From positions 1-15,966 of the forward strand of contig JAGWBF010000035.1 in assembly GCA_021296025.1 (NCBI GenBank): a stretch of 15,966 nucleotides of DNA, read 5' to 3'. Of the stretch, positions 1-6,980 are shown in pieces. This DNA comes from Dehalococcoidia bacterium (lineage in GTDB: Bacteria; Chloroflexota; Dehalococcoidia; Lucifugimonadales; JAGWBF01). Positions within the stretch are counted from its first letter, which is position 1. The number at the start of each line of letters is the position of its first letter. Both the position numbers and the translations under genes were made by a program. The notes beneath the pieces were generated by a model. It was not told where the DNA came from, searched no databases, and worked only from the letters and a program-made list of their open reading frames with translations.

Positions 1-612
1 ATCCCCCCCTTCTTGGCGTCCCCCTGCGGAAACATGCCTATGAGCGCCTGCTCCGCCTTCTCGTTGGCCCCTATGCCTGAGGATGCCGGAAGCCTGGGGG
101 AGTTGCAGCACCTGGCTGATATCCGTCGGGTTGACCTCTTATACGCAGGAACGGTCTCCTCACCCGATGTGCCCGACATGATGGAAAGGGTGGGCGAAGC
201 GGTCCGCCATTATGCCCAACTCTGGGAGAATCACGTGAAGGTAAGCCCGCAAGCTCCCCTGCAAGCGCTCAACGATGACGGGGCTGGGGTCAACGAGATC
301 CTTTACTCCTTCATGAACGAGCGCGACAAGCTGACTGAGCTGTCCAAGATGGTCGGCAAGCTCAGGTTTGCCATCGAGGGAGACGACCACCGGACCCGAT
401 CCGAGACCCAGGAAGAGATCGACATCCTGGGGCGTTTCCTGCCCGAACGATTCGATATCCCCAGCCTTTTGCTGGCCGTCTCCGACTCTTCTTCCCGGGG
501 TGGGCAGCTGGCCCAGTTGTACCTGGACAGGTGCTACCGGCTATCCGACGGGGATGATGAGGGCGCCCATGACCTGGATGAAAAGATAGAGACCCTCAAA
601 GCCCTGGGGTAG
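1..612 (+). CDS. Hypothetical protein upstream of recF, probably 5'-truncated by window edge
   Basis: I do not recognise this protein. The frame is open from base 1. The first possible start is TTG at 13, with ATGs at 34 and 40, but none has a convincing Shine-Dalgarno site, so the true start may lie left of the window. From TTG it is 199 aa. The first 30 or so residues are Cys/Pro/Ala-rich and may not be translated. The rest looks like a soluble, acidic, mostly helical protein, with segments such as VGEAVRHYAQLWENHV and MNERDKLTELSKMVGKLRFA, and a C-terminal helix ending EKIETLKALG. There is no signal peptide, membrane span or catalytic motif. It ends 28 bp before recF on the same strand, so the two are probably co-transcribed. 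In many bacteria recF follows dnaN; this is not a DnaN sequence. The gene is probably real; the function is unknown. Confidence 0.6.
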   Translation: MPPFLASPCGNMPMSACSAFSLAPMPEDAGSLGELQHLADIRRVDLLYAGTVSSPDVPDMMERVGEAVRHYAQLWENHVKVSPQAPLQALNDDGAGVNEILYSFMNERDKLTELSKMVGKLRFAIEGDDHRTRSETQEEIDILGRFLPERFDIPSLLLAVSDSSSRGGQLAQLYLDRCYRLSDGDDEGAHDLDEKIETLKALG

Positions 613-640
613 CCCTAAATGCCCTAGCTCCGGGGGTACA

Positions 641-1825
641 TTGCGCCTCTCCCACCTTAGCCTGACCAACTTCCGGAACTTCCGCCAGCTGGACCTGGAT
701 GTCCCCTCGGGCGTCACTGTCATCTCCGGCAGGAACGCCCAGGGGAAAACCAGCCTGTTGGAGGCCATCTACCTCCTTGCCATCGCCCGCTCATTCCGGG
801 CCGAGAGCGAGCACCAGGTGGTGGGTTGGACGGCTTCCAGCGAGGATGGCACAGCCCTGGTGTCTGGCACCTTCGACCATGAAGGGGTAGAAACCAAGAT
901 AAACATCGCGTATCGGCTTTCGTCCTCGGCCCGGCCAGATTCCCTTTCCGAGATCGAGGGAGCCAGGCCCTCGCCAACTCTACGAAAGCAGATCAGCGTC
1001 AGCAGGGTAAGGCGGTCTGCCTCAGAGCTGGTTGGGGTGGTCAACGCAGTCCTATTCAGCGCAGATGACATACAGCTAGTGTACGGTGCGCCATCCCTCC
1101 GCCGCCGCTACCTGGATATCCTCATCTCCCAGGTGAGCCAGCCATACCTGAAAACGTTGCAGCGCTACCAGAAGGTCCTCCTCCAAAGAAACCGCCTTCT
1201 CAAGATGATCCATGAACGAAAGGCCGGGGAGGATGAACTTGCCTTCTGGGATGAGCAGCTCATTGCTGAGGGTACGTGGATCACGGAGCGGCGCCACGAG
1301 ACCATGTCTTCCCTCGCAGATTATTGCCGAGAGGAACACATTCATCTGTCGGGAGGTTCCGAACCCCTGGTGCTGGACTATCAGCCTTCGGTTCCCGCGG
1401 GTCCGATCAATGGAGAAGATTCCGGGCTTAAATTAGCTTTTGAGAAAGCCCTAGATGCTTCCCGGACGCGGGAGAAGCAGCGGGGATCGACGGAGGTGGG
1501 ACCCCACAGGGATAATCTGAAGTTGTGGGTGGGAGGCGTGGATATGGGCACCTACGCCTCCAGGGGACAGGCCAGGACCCTTGCCCTTGCCCTGCGCCTG
1601 GGCGAAGCGGCCTTCCTGTCGACAGCCCGGGGCCACGGCCCCATCGTCCTTCTCGACGATGTTCTGTCGGAGCTGGACGCCTTAAGGCGGGAAAGGGTGC
1701 TGAGCAGGGCCGCGGAGTACCCCCAGACGCTGATAACCACATCGGACATGGAATCCCTGCAGGCCTTCCCTCTTTCCGGGGCTACCTACATGAGAGTCGA
1801 GGACGGCGAGGTGTCACCCCAATAG
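641..1825 (+). CDS. recF: DNA replication/repair protein RecF
   Basis: RecF is a cytoplasmic SMC-like ATPase that acts with RecO and RecR to load RecA at single-strand gaps and stalled forks. The 394-aa product carries the family signature in order: an N-terminal LxLTNFRNF strand; Walker A GRNAQGKTS at residues 30-38; the ADDIQLVYGAPSLRRRYLD region at 141-159; an STEVGPHRD segment at 283-291; the ABC signature YASRGQARTLALALRLGE at 305-322; and Walker B with D-loop IVLLDDVLSELD at 335-346. It starts at TTG 641, preceded by a GGGGG tract at 632-636. E. coli RecF is about 357 aa; the extra length sits partly in a Ser/Pro-rich stretch around residues 93-116. The gene lies 28 bp after an unknown ORF and converges on the mscS-like gene. 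Identification is secure; the short insertion is the only oddity. Confidence 0.97.
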   Translation: MRLSHLSLTNFRNFRQLDLDVPSGVTVISGRNAQGKTSLLEAIYLLAIARSFRAESEHQVVGWTASSEDGTALVSGTFDHEGVETKINIAYRLSSSARPDSLSEIEGARPSPTLRKQISVSRVRRSASELVGVVNAVLFSADDIQLVYGAPSLRRRYLDILISQVSQPYLKTLQRYQKVLLQRNRLLKMIHERKAGEDELAFWDEQLIAEGTWITERRHETMSSLADYCREEHIHLSGGSEPLVLDYQPSVPAGPINGEDSGLKLAFEKALDASRTREKQRGSTEVGPHRDNLKLWVGGVDMGTYASRGQARTLALALRLGEAAFLSTARGHGPIVLLDDVLSELDALRRERVLSRAAEYPQTLITTSDMESLQAFPLSGATYMRVEDGEVSPQ

Positions 1826-1890
1826 CCTCCTCTTTGGACGCATCGTATCTGCTGTCCTATGGGAAGGCTGGGGAAGCCCTAAGATGATCC

Positions 1891-3075
1891 TCAGCCAAAG
1901 TCTGGTCCATCACCGGCGCCGGTGTCCGCTCCCTCCCCGGGGACATCCCTTCCGGGTGGCGGTGGTTCCCTTCTGCGCGCTCGCCTCAAGCGGTCTTCCT
2001 GGGGATGTTCTTCGCCAAAATAAAGGGTGCGCACCGGGTAGTTGATGACTATTCCTTCCTCCGTGAACCTTCCGTGAATGCCCTGGATCAAGGCAGACCG
2101 TACTTCGAAGCTGGCGAGCCTGTCCTTGGCCTGAAGGAACAGCCAGAAGTTGATGTTTGAGTCCCCGAAATCCTCGAAGCCGAAATAGGCCCCGTAAGAC
2201 TTAACGGCGTTGGGATCGTTCTCCAGCAGGTCATTCATCACTTCCTGGCAGATCTCCTGCACCCGGAAGAGGTCGCTGTCATAGCTGACCCCGCAGGTCA
2301 TATATATATTGACTGGCGGGACGGGCCTCTGGTAGTTGGTCACGATTGCTGTTGAGAAGCGGGAATTAGGGATCACCACCAAGTTGTTGCTCCACGTGCG
2401 AATCCGCACGGTGCGCCAGCTGACTTCTATGACGTACCCTGCGGTCCCGTCCTCCAGCTCGATGTAGTCTCCCGGGTTCACAACCCCCTCGGTCATGACA
2501 TAGGTACCCGCAAAGAGGTTGGCCAGGGTTGGCTGCAATCCAAGGGCGACGGCAAAGCCGCCGAGGCCGAGTCCCGCAATCAGGGGGCTTATGTTTATCC
2601 CCAGTTGGTTGAGCACCATCATGCCGCCTAGCACGTATATGGCGGCTGTTGAGACTTTCCTCAGCACAGGAAGAAGCTGGTTGCCTTGACTACCGGGGAA
2701 GCTGTAGTTCTGGGAGTACCAGTTGAAGAGGACCGACACCACCGCGGTTACCGCCATGATCCCCAACCAGATCCCGAGGATGCTGGCAGCGGTGTCTACC
2801 AGATTTTGGCGGCCACCCGGTATATCAAGGGGAATGGTCAAGGCCAGGTAGCCTCCCAGGACCACTATTCCCAGGGTCAGGGGACGGCGGACAGCCTTAA
2901 TTAGCTCAGCATCAAGGTCGGTGGGTATGCGGGTCGTCAGCTTGTCGAACAGGGGGTACAGCAGCCTACCGAAGACGAAGGCTACAATCAGGGAGAGGAG
3001 GAAAATACCGCCCGCGAAGGCCGGATCCAACCATGCAGGGTCCCCAAGCCCGAAGATCATGTCATAGGAGTGCAT
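1891..3075 (-). CDS. MscS-family mechanosensitive ion channel
   Basis: Small-conductance mechanosensitive channels open under membrane tension and release solutes during osmotic downshock. The 394-aa product has hydrophobic spans near residues 22-40, 65-82, 95-118 and 140-158. These are followed by the Gly/Ala-rich pore helix (LIAGLGLGGFAVALGLQ, 165-181) and the family hallmark leading into the beta domain: ANLFAG, then GDYIELEDGTAGYVIEVSWR at 202-221 and the NNLVVIPNSRF segment at 230-240. A cytoplasmic alpha/beta domain follows to about residue 352. The last 40 residues (355-394) are charged, then Pro/Gly/Asp-rich, and probably disordered. The ATG at 3075 is preceded by a modest AGGAT-like site. 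The gene lies downstream of etfA on the same strand, with an 87-bp gap containing a hairpin, so co-transcription is uncertain. The family is secure; the exact subfamily is not assigned. Confidence 0.93.
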   Translation of the reverse strand: MHSYDMIFGLGDPAWLDPAFAGGIFLLSLIVAFVFGRLLYPLFDKLTTRIPTDLDAELIKAVRRPLTLGIVVLGGYLALTIPLDIPGGRQNLVDTAASILGIWLGIMAVTAVVSVLFNWYSQNYSFPGSQGNQLLPVLRKVSTAAIYVLGGMMVLNQLGINISPLIAGLGLGGFAVALGLQPTLANLFAGTYVMTEGVVNPGDYIELEDGTAGYVIEVSWRTVRIRTWSNNLVVIPNSRFSTAIVTNYQRPVPPVNIYMTCGVSYDSDLFRVQEICQEVMNDLLENDPNAVKSYGAYFGFEDFGDSNINFWLFLQAKDRLASFEVRSALIQGIHGRFTEEGIVINYPVRTLYFGEEHPQEDRLRRARRREPPPPGRDVPGEGADTGAGDGPDFG

Positions 3076-3148
3076 TTGGGAACATCCTGCACCTCATCAT
3101 GGCCGCAATTCAAGGGGATTCGGATACCCAAAAGAGGCTAGCCGCGCC

Positions 3149-3169
3149 GAGCTAGGTCGGACCTAGCTC
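3149..3169 (-). terminator. Hairpin overlapping the etfA stop codon
   Basis: GAGCTAGGT (3149-3157) and ACCTAGCTC (3161-3169) form a perfect 9-bp stem with a 3-nt loop. The etfA stop codon (3163-3165) lies inside the stem. No uninterrupted T-run follows directly on the minus strand; the nearest is TCTTTT about 15 nt further on. It could be a weak terminator or an mRNA-end stabiliser between etfA and the mscS-like gene. Confidence 0.4.
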
Positions 3170-4158
3170 TTCACCAGCTCCCGCACGGTCTCGGTAAAGG
3201 CGGTGAGAACCTTCTTCCAGTCGCCGACAACCCCGTAGCGTGCTTCTTTGAAAATATTGGCTTCGGCGTCCTTGTTTATGGCGACTATGACCTTGGCGCC
3301 GGAGCACCCGGCGATGTGCTGACTTGCCCCGGAGATGGCGACTGTTATGTAGAGGTCCGGCGTGATCGTCTTGCCCGTCAGGCCGATTTGCCAGCTTGCA
3401 GGGACCCATCCTGAATCCACGGCGGCCCGGGATGCCCCGATTCCAGCGCCTAGCACCTTTGCCAGGTCCTCCAGGTCCTCGAAGGGTTCAGGCCCTCCCA
3501 GGCCTCTTCCTCCGGCAACGACGATCCTGGCATCTTCCAGCTTGATTCCCTCAGCTTCTTCCCGGACCACGCTAACGACTCTGGACTTGGCCATGGATGC
3601 ATCCAGCGCGACCTGGACTGGCTTAATTTCACCTGTGCGGGACGGGTCCGGGACCGGTGGCTCGTAGGCCTTGGGCCTTACCGTCGCAAACTGAGGGGAG
3701 CTGGTGCAGCTCACGGTGGCCATGGCATTTCCCCCGTAAACGGGGCGGTTAGCCCTTAGCTCGGTGCTCCCCGGGGCGACACTCACCTCCAGGCAGTCCT
3801 GGGCGAGCCCCACTCCCAGGCGGGCGGCCAATCTTGGCGCAACTTCCCGCCCTATGGCCGTGCGGCCCATGAGCAGCACCTCGGGGTCAGCTTCCCGACA
3901 GAGTGCATCCAGGGCTGACAAGAACAGGTCAGCCTGATTCTCAGCCAGCAGCGGATCGGTAGCTGTGTAAGCGACGTCGGCTCCGCAGGCGAAAGCTTCC
4001 CCGGCCGCGCCACCCACATCGGCCCCCAGCAGGGCCACCGCCATGGGCTGGCCCAACTGCTCGGCAATGGGCTTACCGGCGGCGAGCACCTCTTTGCTGG
4101 TCAAACTCAACTGACCATCGGCCAGCTCGCCGATTACCAAGACCCCAGTTTGCGCCAT
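3163..4158 (-). CDS. etfA: Electron transfer flavoprotein, alpha subunit
   Basis: EtfA binds FAD and, with EtfB, moves electrons from flavin dehydrogenases such as acyl-CoA dehydrogenases to ETF:quinone oxidoreductase or other partners. The product is 331 aa, a normal family length. The N-terminal Rossmann-like domain covers about residues 1-195, with LLMGRTAIGREVAPRLAARL at 95-114. The C-terminal FAD domain has the classical motifs: VVAGGRGLGG (213-222), GASRAAVDSGW (241-251), QIGLTGKTITPDLY (257-270), ISGASQHIAG (275-284) and VAINKDAEANIF (292-303). Cys285 replaces the Met or Ile usually found after HIAG. The gene starts at ATG 4158, 54 bp after etfB, with GGAGG about 12 nt upstream, a rather long spacing. 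The etfB-etfA order is typical. No dehydrogenase or quinone partner is encoded in the window, so the electron donor is unknown. Confidence 0.96.
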   Translation of the reverse strand: MAQTGVLVIGELADGQLSLTSKEVLAAGKPIAEQLGQPMAVALLGADVGGAAGEAFACGADVAYTATDPLLAENQADLFLSALDALCREADPEVLLMGRTAIGREVAPRLAARLGVGLAQDCLEVSVAPGSTELRANRPVYGGNAMATVSCTSSPQFATVRPKAYEPPVPDPSRTGEIKPVQVALDASMAKSRVVSVVREEAEGIKLEDARIVVAGGRGLGGPEPFEDLEDLAKVLGAGIGASRAAVDSGWVPASWQIGLTGKTITPDLYITVAISGASQHIAGCSGAKVIVAINKDAEANIFKEARYGVVGDWKKVLTAFTETVRELVKS

Positions 4159-4212
4159 GTCCGAATGTATCCTCCGTTACCGCTAAAGTTCTCCCAATCG
4201 CCGGGACTTAGT

Positions 4213-5013
4213 TCAGATTAACTTGGCTTCGCGAAGCTTAAGCGCGAGGTTTCGACCTGCTTCCTCTTCGTTATCGCCTTCTATGAAGTCGCATTCCTTG
4301 ACTGTCGATGGGACAAAGAGGTCCACCAGGTTCAGAAGGGGTGTCATCTCCGAGGGAGACACCCCCAAGTCATCGGCGCTCCACACCGTCGCTTGCTTCC
4401 GCGTCGCGGCCATGATCCCTCTCAGGGTGGGGTATCGGGGCTGTCCAAGCTCGTTGCTGACCGTTACTACCGCGGGCAGGGGCGCCTCGACCACTTCGTA
4501 CCCCTCGGGCACAATCCTTTCTACAACCACCTTGCCATCGCCAACTTCCACCTTCTTGCCGAGAGTCACACAGGAGGCGCCCATCAGCTCGGCGATTCCC
4601 AATGGCACCTGGGCGTTATCCCAGTCGGAAGCCTGTCGCCCAGCGATGAGCAGATCGAAGCCTCCCAGTTTATTCAGAGCCGCCACCAGCATCCGCGTTG
4701 TGACCGCGCTGTCCACAGTGTTCACGAAAGCATCGTCCCGGATTAGTACCAACTCATCGGCCCCCATAGCCAAGGGTTTTTTCATGGCATCCATGGAGAA
4801 ACCGGTGCCCATCGACAACACCGTCACACTGGCTTCCTGGGAGTCCTTTATCTGGAGGGAAGCTTCCACGGCGTTCTCATCGAAGCCGTTTACCACAGGC
4901 GGAATGTTGGCGGGGGTAACGATGCGCCGGTTGTCTCGATCGACCTGGAAAGCCGACATGGGGATCTCAGGATCGATCACCTGCTTGGCCAAAACGACTA
5001 TGTTCAGGGGCAT
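4213..5013 (-). CDS. etfB: Electron transfer flavoprotein, beta subunit
   Basis: EtfB partners EtfA and forms the adenine-nucleotide or second-flavin site of the soluble ETF heterodimer. The product is 266 aa. Visible family features are the N-terminal IVVLAKQVIDPEI strand and loop; VNGFDENAVEASLQIKD at 41-57; MGADELVLIRDDAF at 83-96; the nucleotide-loop segment AGRQASDWDNAQVP at 124-137; and the NELGQPRYPTLRGIMAA recognition region at 187-203. ATG 5013 has a CGGAG site 7 nt upstream and a near-consensus promoter further upstream (5062-5090). Gene order is etfB-etfA. Whether this ETF bifurcates electrons (second FAD in EtfB) or is a one-FAD/AMP type cannot be settled by eye. The absence of adjacent fixC/fixX-like or Bcd-like genes favours neither. 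Confidence 0.96.
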   Translation of the reverse strand: MPLNIVVLAKQVIDPEIPMSAFQVDRDNRRIVTPANIPPVVNGFDENAVEASLQIKDSQEASVTVLSMGTGFSMDAMKKPLAMGADELVLIRDDAFVNTVDSAVTTRMLVAALNKLGGFDLLIAGRQASDWDNAQVPLGIAELMGASCVTLGKKVEVGDGKVVVERIVPEGYEVVEAPLPAVVTVSNELGQPRYPTLRGIMAATRKQATVWSADDLGVSPSEMTPLLNLVDLFVPSTVKECDFIEGDNEEEAGRNLALKLREAKLI

Positions 5014-5061
5014 GACTACACTCCGATGATTTCAGGGGGCATCGGGCCGAGGCCATCGAGA

Positions 5062-5090
5062 AATATAGCACCCGCCTATATGGGTGTCAA
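5062..5090 (-). promoter_or_regulatory. Near-consensus sigma70-type promoter for etfBA
   Basis: On the minus strand, TTGACA (5090-5085) is followed by a 17-bp spacer and TATATT (5067-5062): a perfect -35, five of six at -10, and ideal spacing. It sits in the 90-bp gap between the 79-aa membrane gene and etfB, so transcription would begin near 5055, giving a leader of about 40 nt with the etfB ribosome site. This makes etfBA its own unit rather than a tail of the transporter operon. Confidence 0.75.
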
Positions 5091-5103
5091 ACGAGAGTCG
5101 TAC

Positions 5104-5343
5104 CTACGGCTCCTGGTCCGGCTCCCAGCTTTCCTCGTCAACAATGACAGCCATTCTGGTCCTGTAGAAATAGTAAAAGGCCAGGATAGAGACAGGTATC
5201 AAGAGCAGGATCAGCCCAAAGAGGGCCGCTGATGCAGCGCCTCCCAGCCCCAACATGGCATCCAGCTGGTGCTTCACCTTTTCCAAGACGGCAGGATCGG
5301 CCACCTCCTCGTGGTGGGCCAGTATGGCCAGGAGGGGAGTCAC
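5104..5343 (-). CDS. Small single-span membrane protein coupled to the MFS transporter gene
   Basis: I do not recognise this 79-aa protein as a named family. It has an amphipathic, His/Glu-containing N-terminus (HHEEVADPAVLEKVKHQLDA, 10-29), one strong hydrophobic helix at about 35-58 (AASAALFGLILLLIPVSILA), then YRTR and an acidic tail ending EESWEPDQEP. It would be a one-span inner-membrane protein. The start is GTG 5343, only 3 bp after the transporter stop codon, with GGAG inside the end of the transporter gene about 8 nt upstream. That is a layout expected for translational coupling. Its position suggests an accessory or small subunit of the carrier, which is inference. Good start-stop geometry and a clear transmembrane helix support a real gene. 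Confidence 0.68.
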   Translation of the reverse strand: MTPLLAILAHHEEVADPAVLEKVKHQLDAMLGLGGAASAALFGLILLLIPVSILAFYYFYRTRMAVIVDEESWEPDQEP

Positions 5344-5346
5344 AGC

Positions 5347-6741
5347 CTACACTCCAGGCGATGGAGTGGCTGTGGATACCTGCTGATATTTGACCGAGTA
5401 CTTGCGCTCCCGCACCGAGAAGGCTGCCAGGGCAGCCGGTATGAGCAGTACGCCTACGATCGCGAAAGGCCAATGGTAGGAGTCGGTGAAGTCCTTCATG
5501 TACCCCGCGAACTGGATGCTGGCGAACGCCCCGATCTGGTGGAATACAAAGGAAACCCCCGCGAGGGTACCCAGGGTCTTCAGTCCATAGAAGTCGGCGG
5601 TGAGGGAGGTGGAGAGGGGAGCCGTCGCTATCCAGCTGAAGCCAGCCACAACTGCAAACACCCACACTCCCCAAGGCCCCGCCGGCAGCAGGCCCCATGC
5701 GCCCGCGGAAAGCAGGAGGACCAGGTACGCCAGCGCACGACCTGTGTACACCAAGCCCAACAGGTCCTTCCGACCAAACTTGTCCGACATTGTCCCCATG
5801 ACTATGACTCCAACAGCGTTGAGCCCGCTCATCAGGCCGAAGGCCATCCCGGCAGCCCCCGCACTGAATCCTCTTTCCTCGGTGATATAAGGAATGAAGT
5901 GGACCGACATCACCGCCGTCGTGGCCCCGCACACCACGTAGGCCATGGACACCTGCCAGATAGGAAGCGTTCGGAATGCCCTCCACCATGTGTCCACCTC
6001 CAGGGGCCCCGTGGGAGGAGCAGCAGCCGTTCCCCCGGCGCCGCCCGGAGGCTGGGCTGCACCATCAGGCAGCAGTCCCATATCGCTGGGGTCTCTCCTG
6101 AGTATGATGGCGGCCAGGGGCACCGCAAAGAGCAGGACCAAGCTTCCAAGGACAATCCAGGCGGTGCGCCAGTTGGTAGCCTCGATCAGGTAGAGGGTGA
6201 AGGGCACCAGCAGCAGTCCCCCTACCGAGGCCCCCGCCGTGCTGATGGCTAGGGCCGTCCCCCTCTTCTTTCTGAACCACCGGCTGAGCAGGGCCCCCGT
6301 ATTGCTGAGGGAAGAGCCGCTCATTGCTATCGACATTACCAAGCCGAAGATGAAGATCAGGAACAATACGTGGAAGGTGAGGAACAGCAGGACGGTGAAC
6401 ACCCCGAGTATTACGAGACAGGAGATGATGACCCTGATACCCAGCCGGTCATACAGGCGACCGAAGAAGGGCTGGCTAAGACCATTGACCAAGAATCCCA
6501 GGGAGGCGGCCCAGGTCATGGTAGCCCGATTCTCAAGGCGCAGGGTCTCTTCCATAGGCTCAATGAAGGCCCCAAAGGAGTTCCTCGATCCGACGGACAC
6601 CAGGGCGATGAAGAAGACCGTTGCTACAATGAACCAGCCGTAATAGACTGGCTGCCTGCGGGAAGAGCGAGCTGTCTTCCCGGTGGAACTCTTGTCCGAG
6701 TCCATGTCTGCCAGCCTAGCATAGGGATACCGCGAGCGCAA
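5347..6741 (-). CDS. MFS transporter (monocarboxylate / oxalate-formate antiporter-like)
   Basis: This is a secondary carrier with about 12 transmembrane helices; the length of 464 aa (452 aa from the internal ATG) is typical. Family landmarks are YYGWFIVATVFF in TM1 (33-44); motif-A-like GRLYDRLGIR after TM2 (94-103); WFRKKRGTALAISTAGASVG at 155-174; a central cytoplasmic loop at about 215-255 rich in Ala/Pro/Gly; and a second-half motif GTMSDKFGRKDLLG at 316-329. The YGW start, the RKKRG...A..AG motif and the overall layout resemble MCT/OFA-type carriers of small carboxylates. The substrate is not determinable. The start is ambiguous: TTG 6741 has GGAGG about 10 nt upstream, while ATG 6705 has a weaker site but starts close to the first helix. 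A 79-aa membrane gene follows 3 bp downstream. It is divergent from the secreted-protein gene at 6981. Confidence 0.9.
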   Translation of the reverse strand: MRSRYPYARLADMDSDKSSTGKTARSSRRQPVYYGWFIVATVFFIALVSVGSRNSFGAFIEPMEETLRLENRATMTWAASLGFLVNGLSQPFFGRLYDRLGIRVIISCLVILGVFTVLLFLTFHVLFLIFIFGLVMSIAMSGSSLSNTGALLSRWFRKKRGTALAISTAGASVGGLLLVPFTLYLIEATNWRTAWIVLGSLVLLFAVPLAAIILRRDPSDMGLLPDGAAQPPGGAGGTAAAPPTGPLEVDTWWRAFRTLPIWQVSMAYVVCGATTAVMSVHFIPYITEERGFSAGAAGMAFGLMSGLNAVGVIVMGTMSDKFGRKDLLGLVYTGRALAYLVLLLSAGAWGLLPAGPWGVWVFAVVAGFSWIATAPLSTSLTADFYGLKTLGTLAGVSFVFHQIGAFASIQFAGYMKDFTDSYHWPFAIVGVLLIPAALAAFSVRERKYSVKYQQVSTATPSPGV

Positions 6742-6847
6742 GGAAACTCAGCCTCCACTGCGTTGGCCTCTCAACCTGTTCGGCATCCCTACTGAGAAGG
6801 GCCCCCTCACCTCTGCGAATTTCCCGGCTTACAGGCACGGCAGGTAC

Positions 6848-6877
6848 TTGTCAGGACTTGCAACTTTACTCTATACT
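6848..6877 (+). promoter_or_regulatory. Candidate sigma70-type promoter for the secreted-protein gene
   Basis: TTGTCA (6848-6853), an 18-bp spacer and TATACT (6872-6877) match the consensus at five of six positions in each box. A second overlapping pair, TTGCAA (6858-6863) and TACAAT (6879-6884), has a short 15-bp spacer. Both lie about 100 bp before the ATG at 6981 in the divergent gap with the MFS gene. The rest of that 239-bp gap (6742-6980) shows nothing else I can name. Confidence 0.5.
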
Positions 6878-6980
6878 CTACAATCGATTACGTTCCGCTA
6901 AGAACTCAAAGTTCTCTGTTCTGCCCACTGCCCTGATGGAGAGGGCACATACTGCAAGGTACCGTACTCAAGGAGGTGCG

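Noticed and set aside
1826..1890. Search for a terminator between convergent recF and mscS-like genes
   Set aside because: No stem longer than about 5 bp with a T-run was visible.
4223..5029. 268-aa plus-strand ORF opposite etfB
   Set aside because: It is the exact antisense of a secure gene; the Ser/Arg-rich composition and lack of motifs are what an antisense shadow gives.
5269..6252. 327-aa plus-strand ORF and a 283-aa minus-strand ORF (5138-5989) over the MFS region
   Set aside because: Both overlap a clear 12-helix transporter and have low-complexity, His/Arg/Gly-rich sequence typical of out-of-frame reading.
6858..6980. N-terminal 41-residue extension of the secreted protein
   Set aside because: The ATG at 6981 has a near-perfect ribosome site and puts the signal peptide at the N-terminus; the extension also overlaps the candidate promoter.
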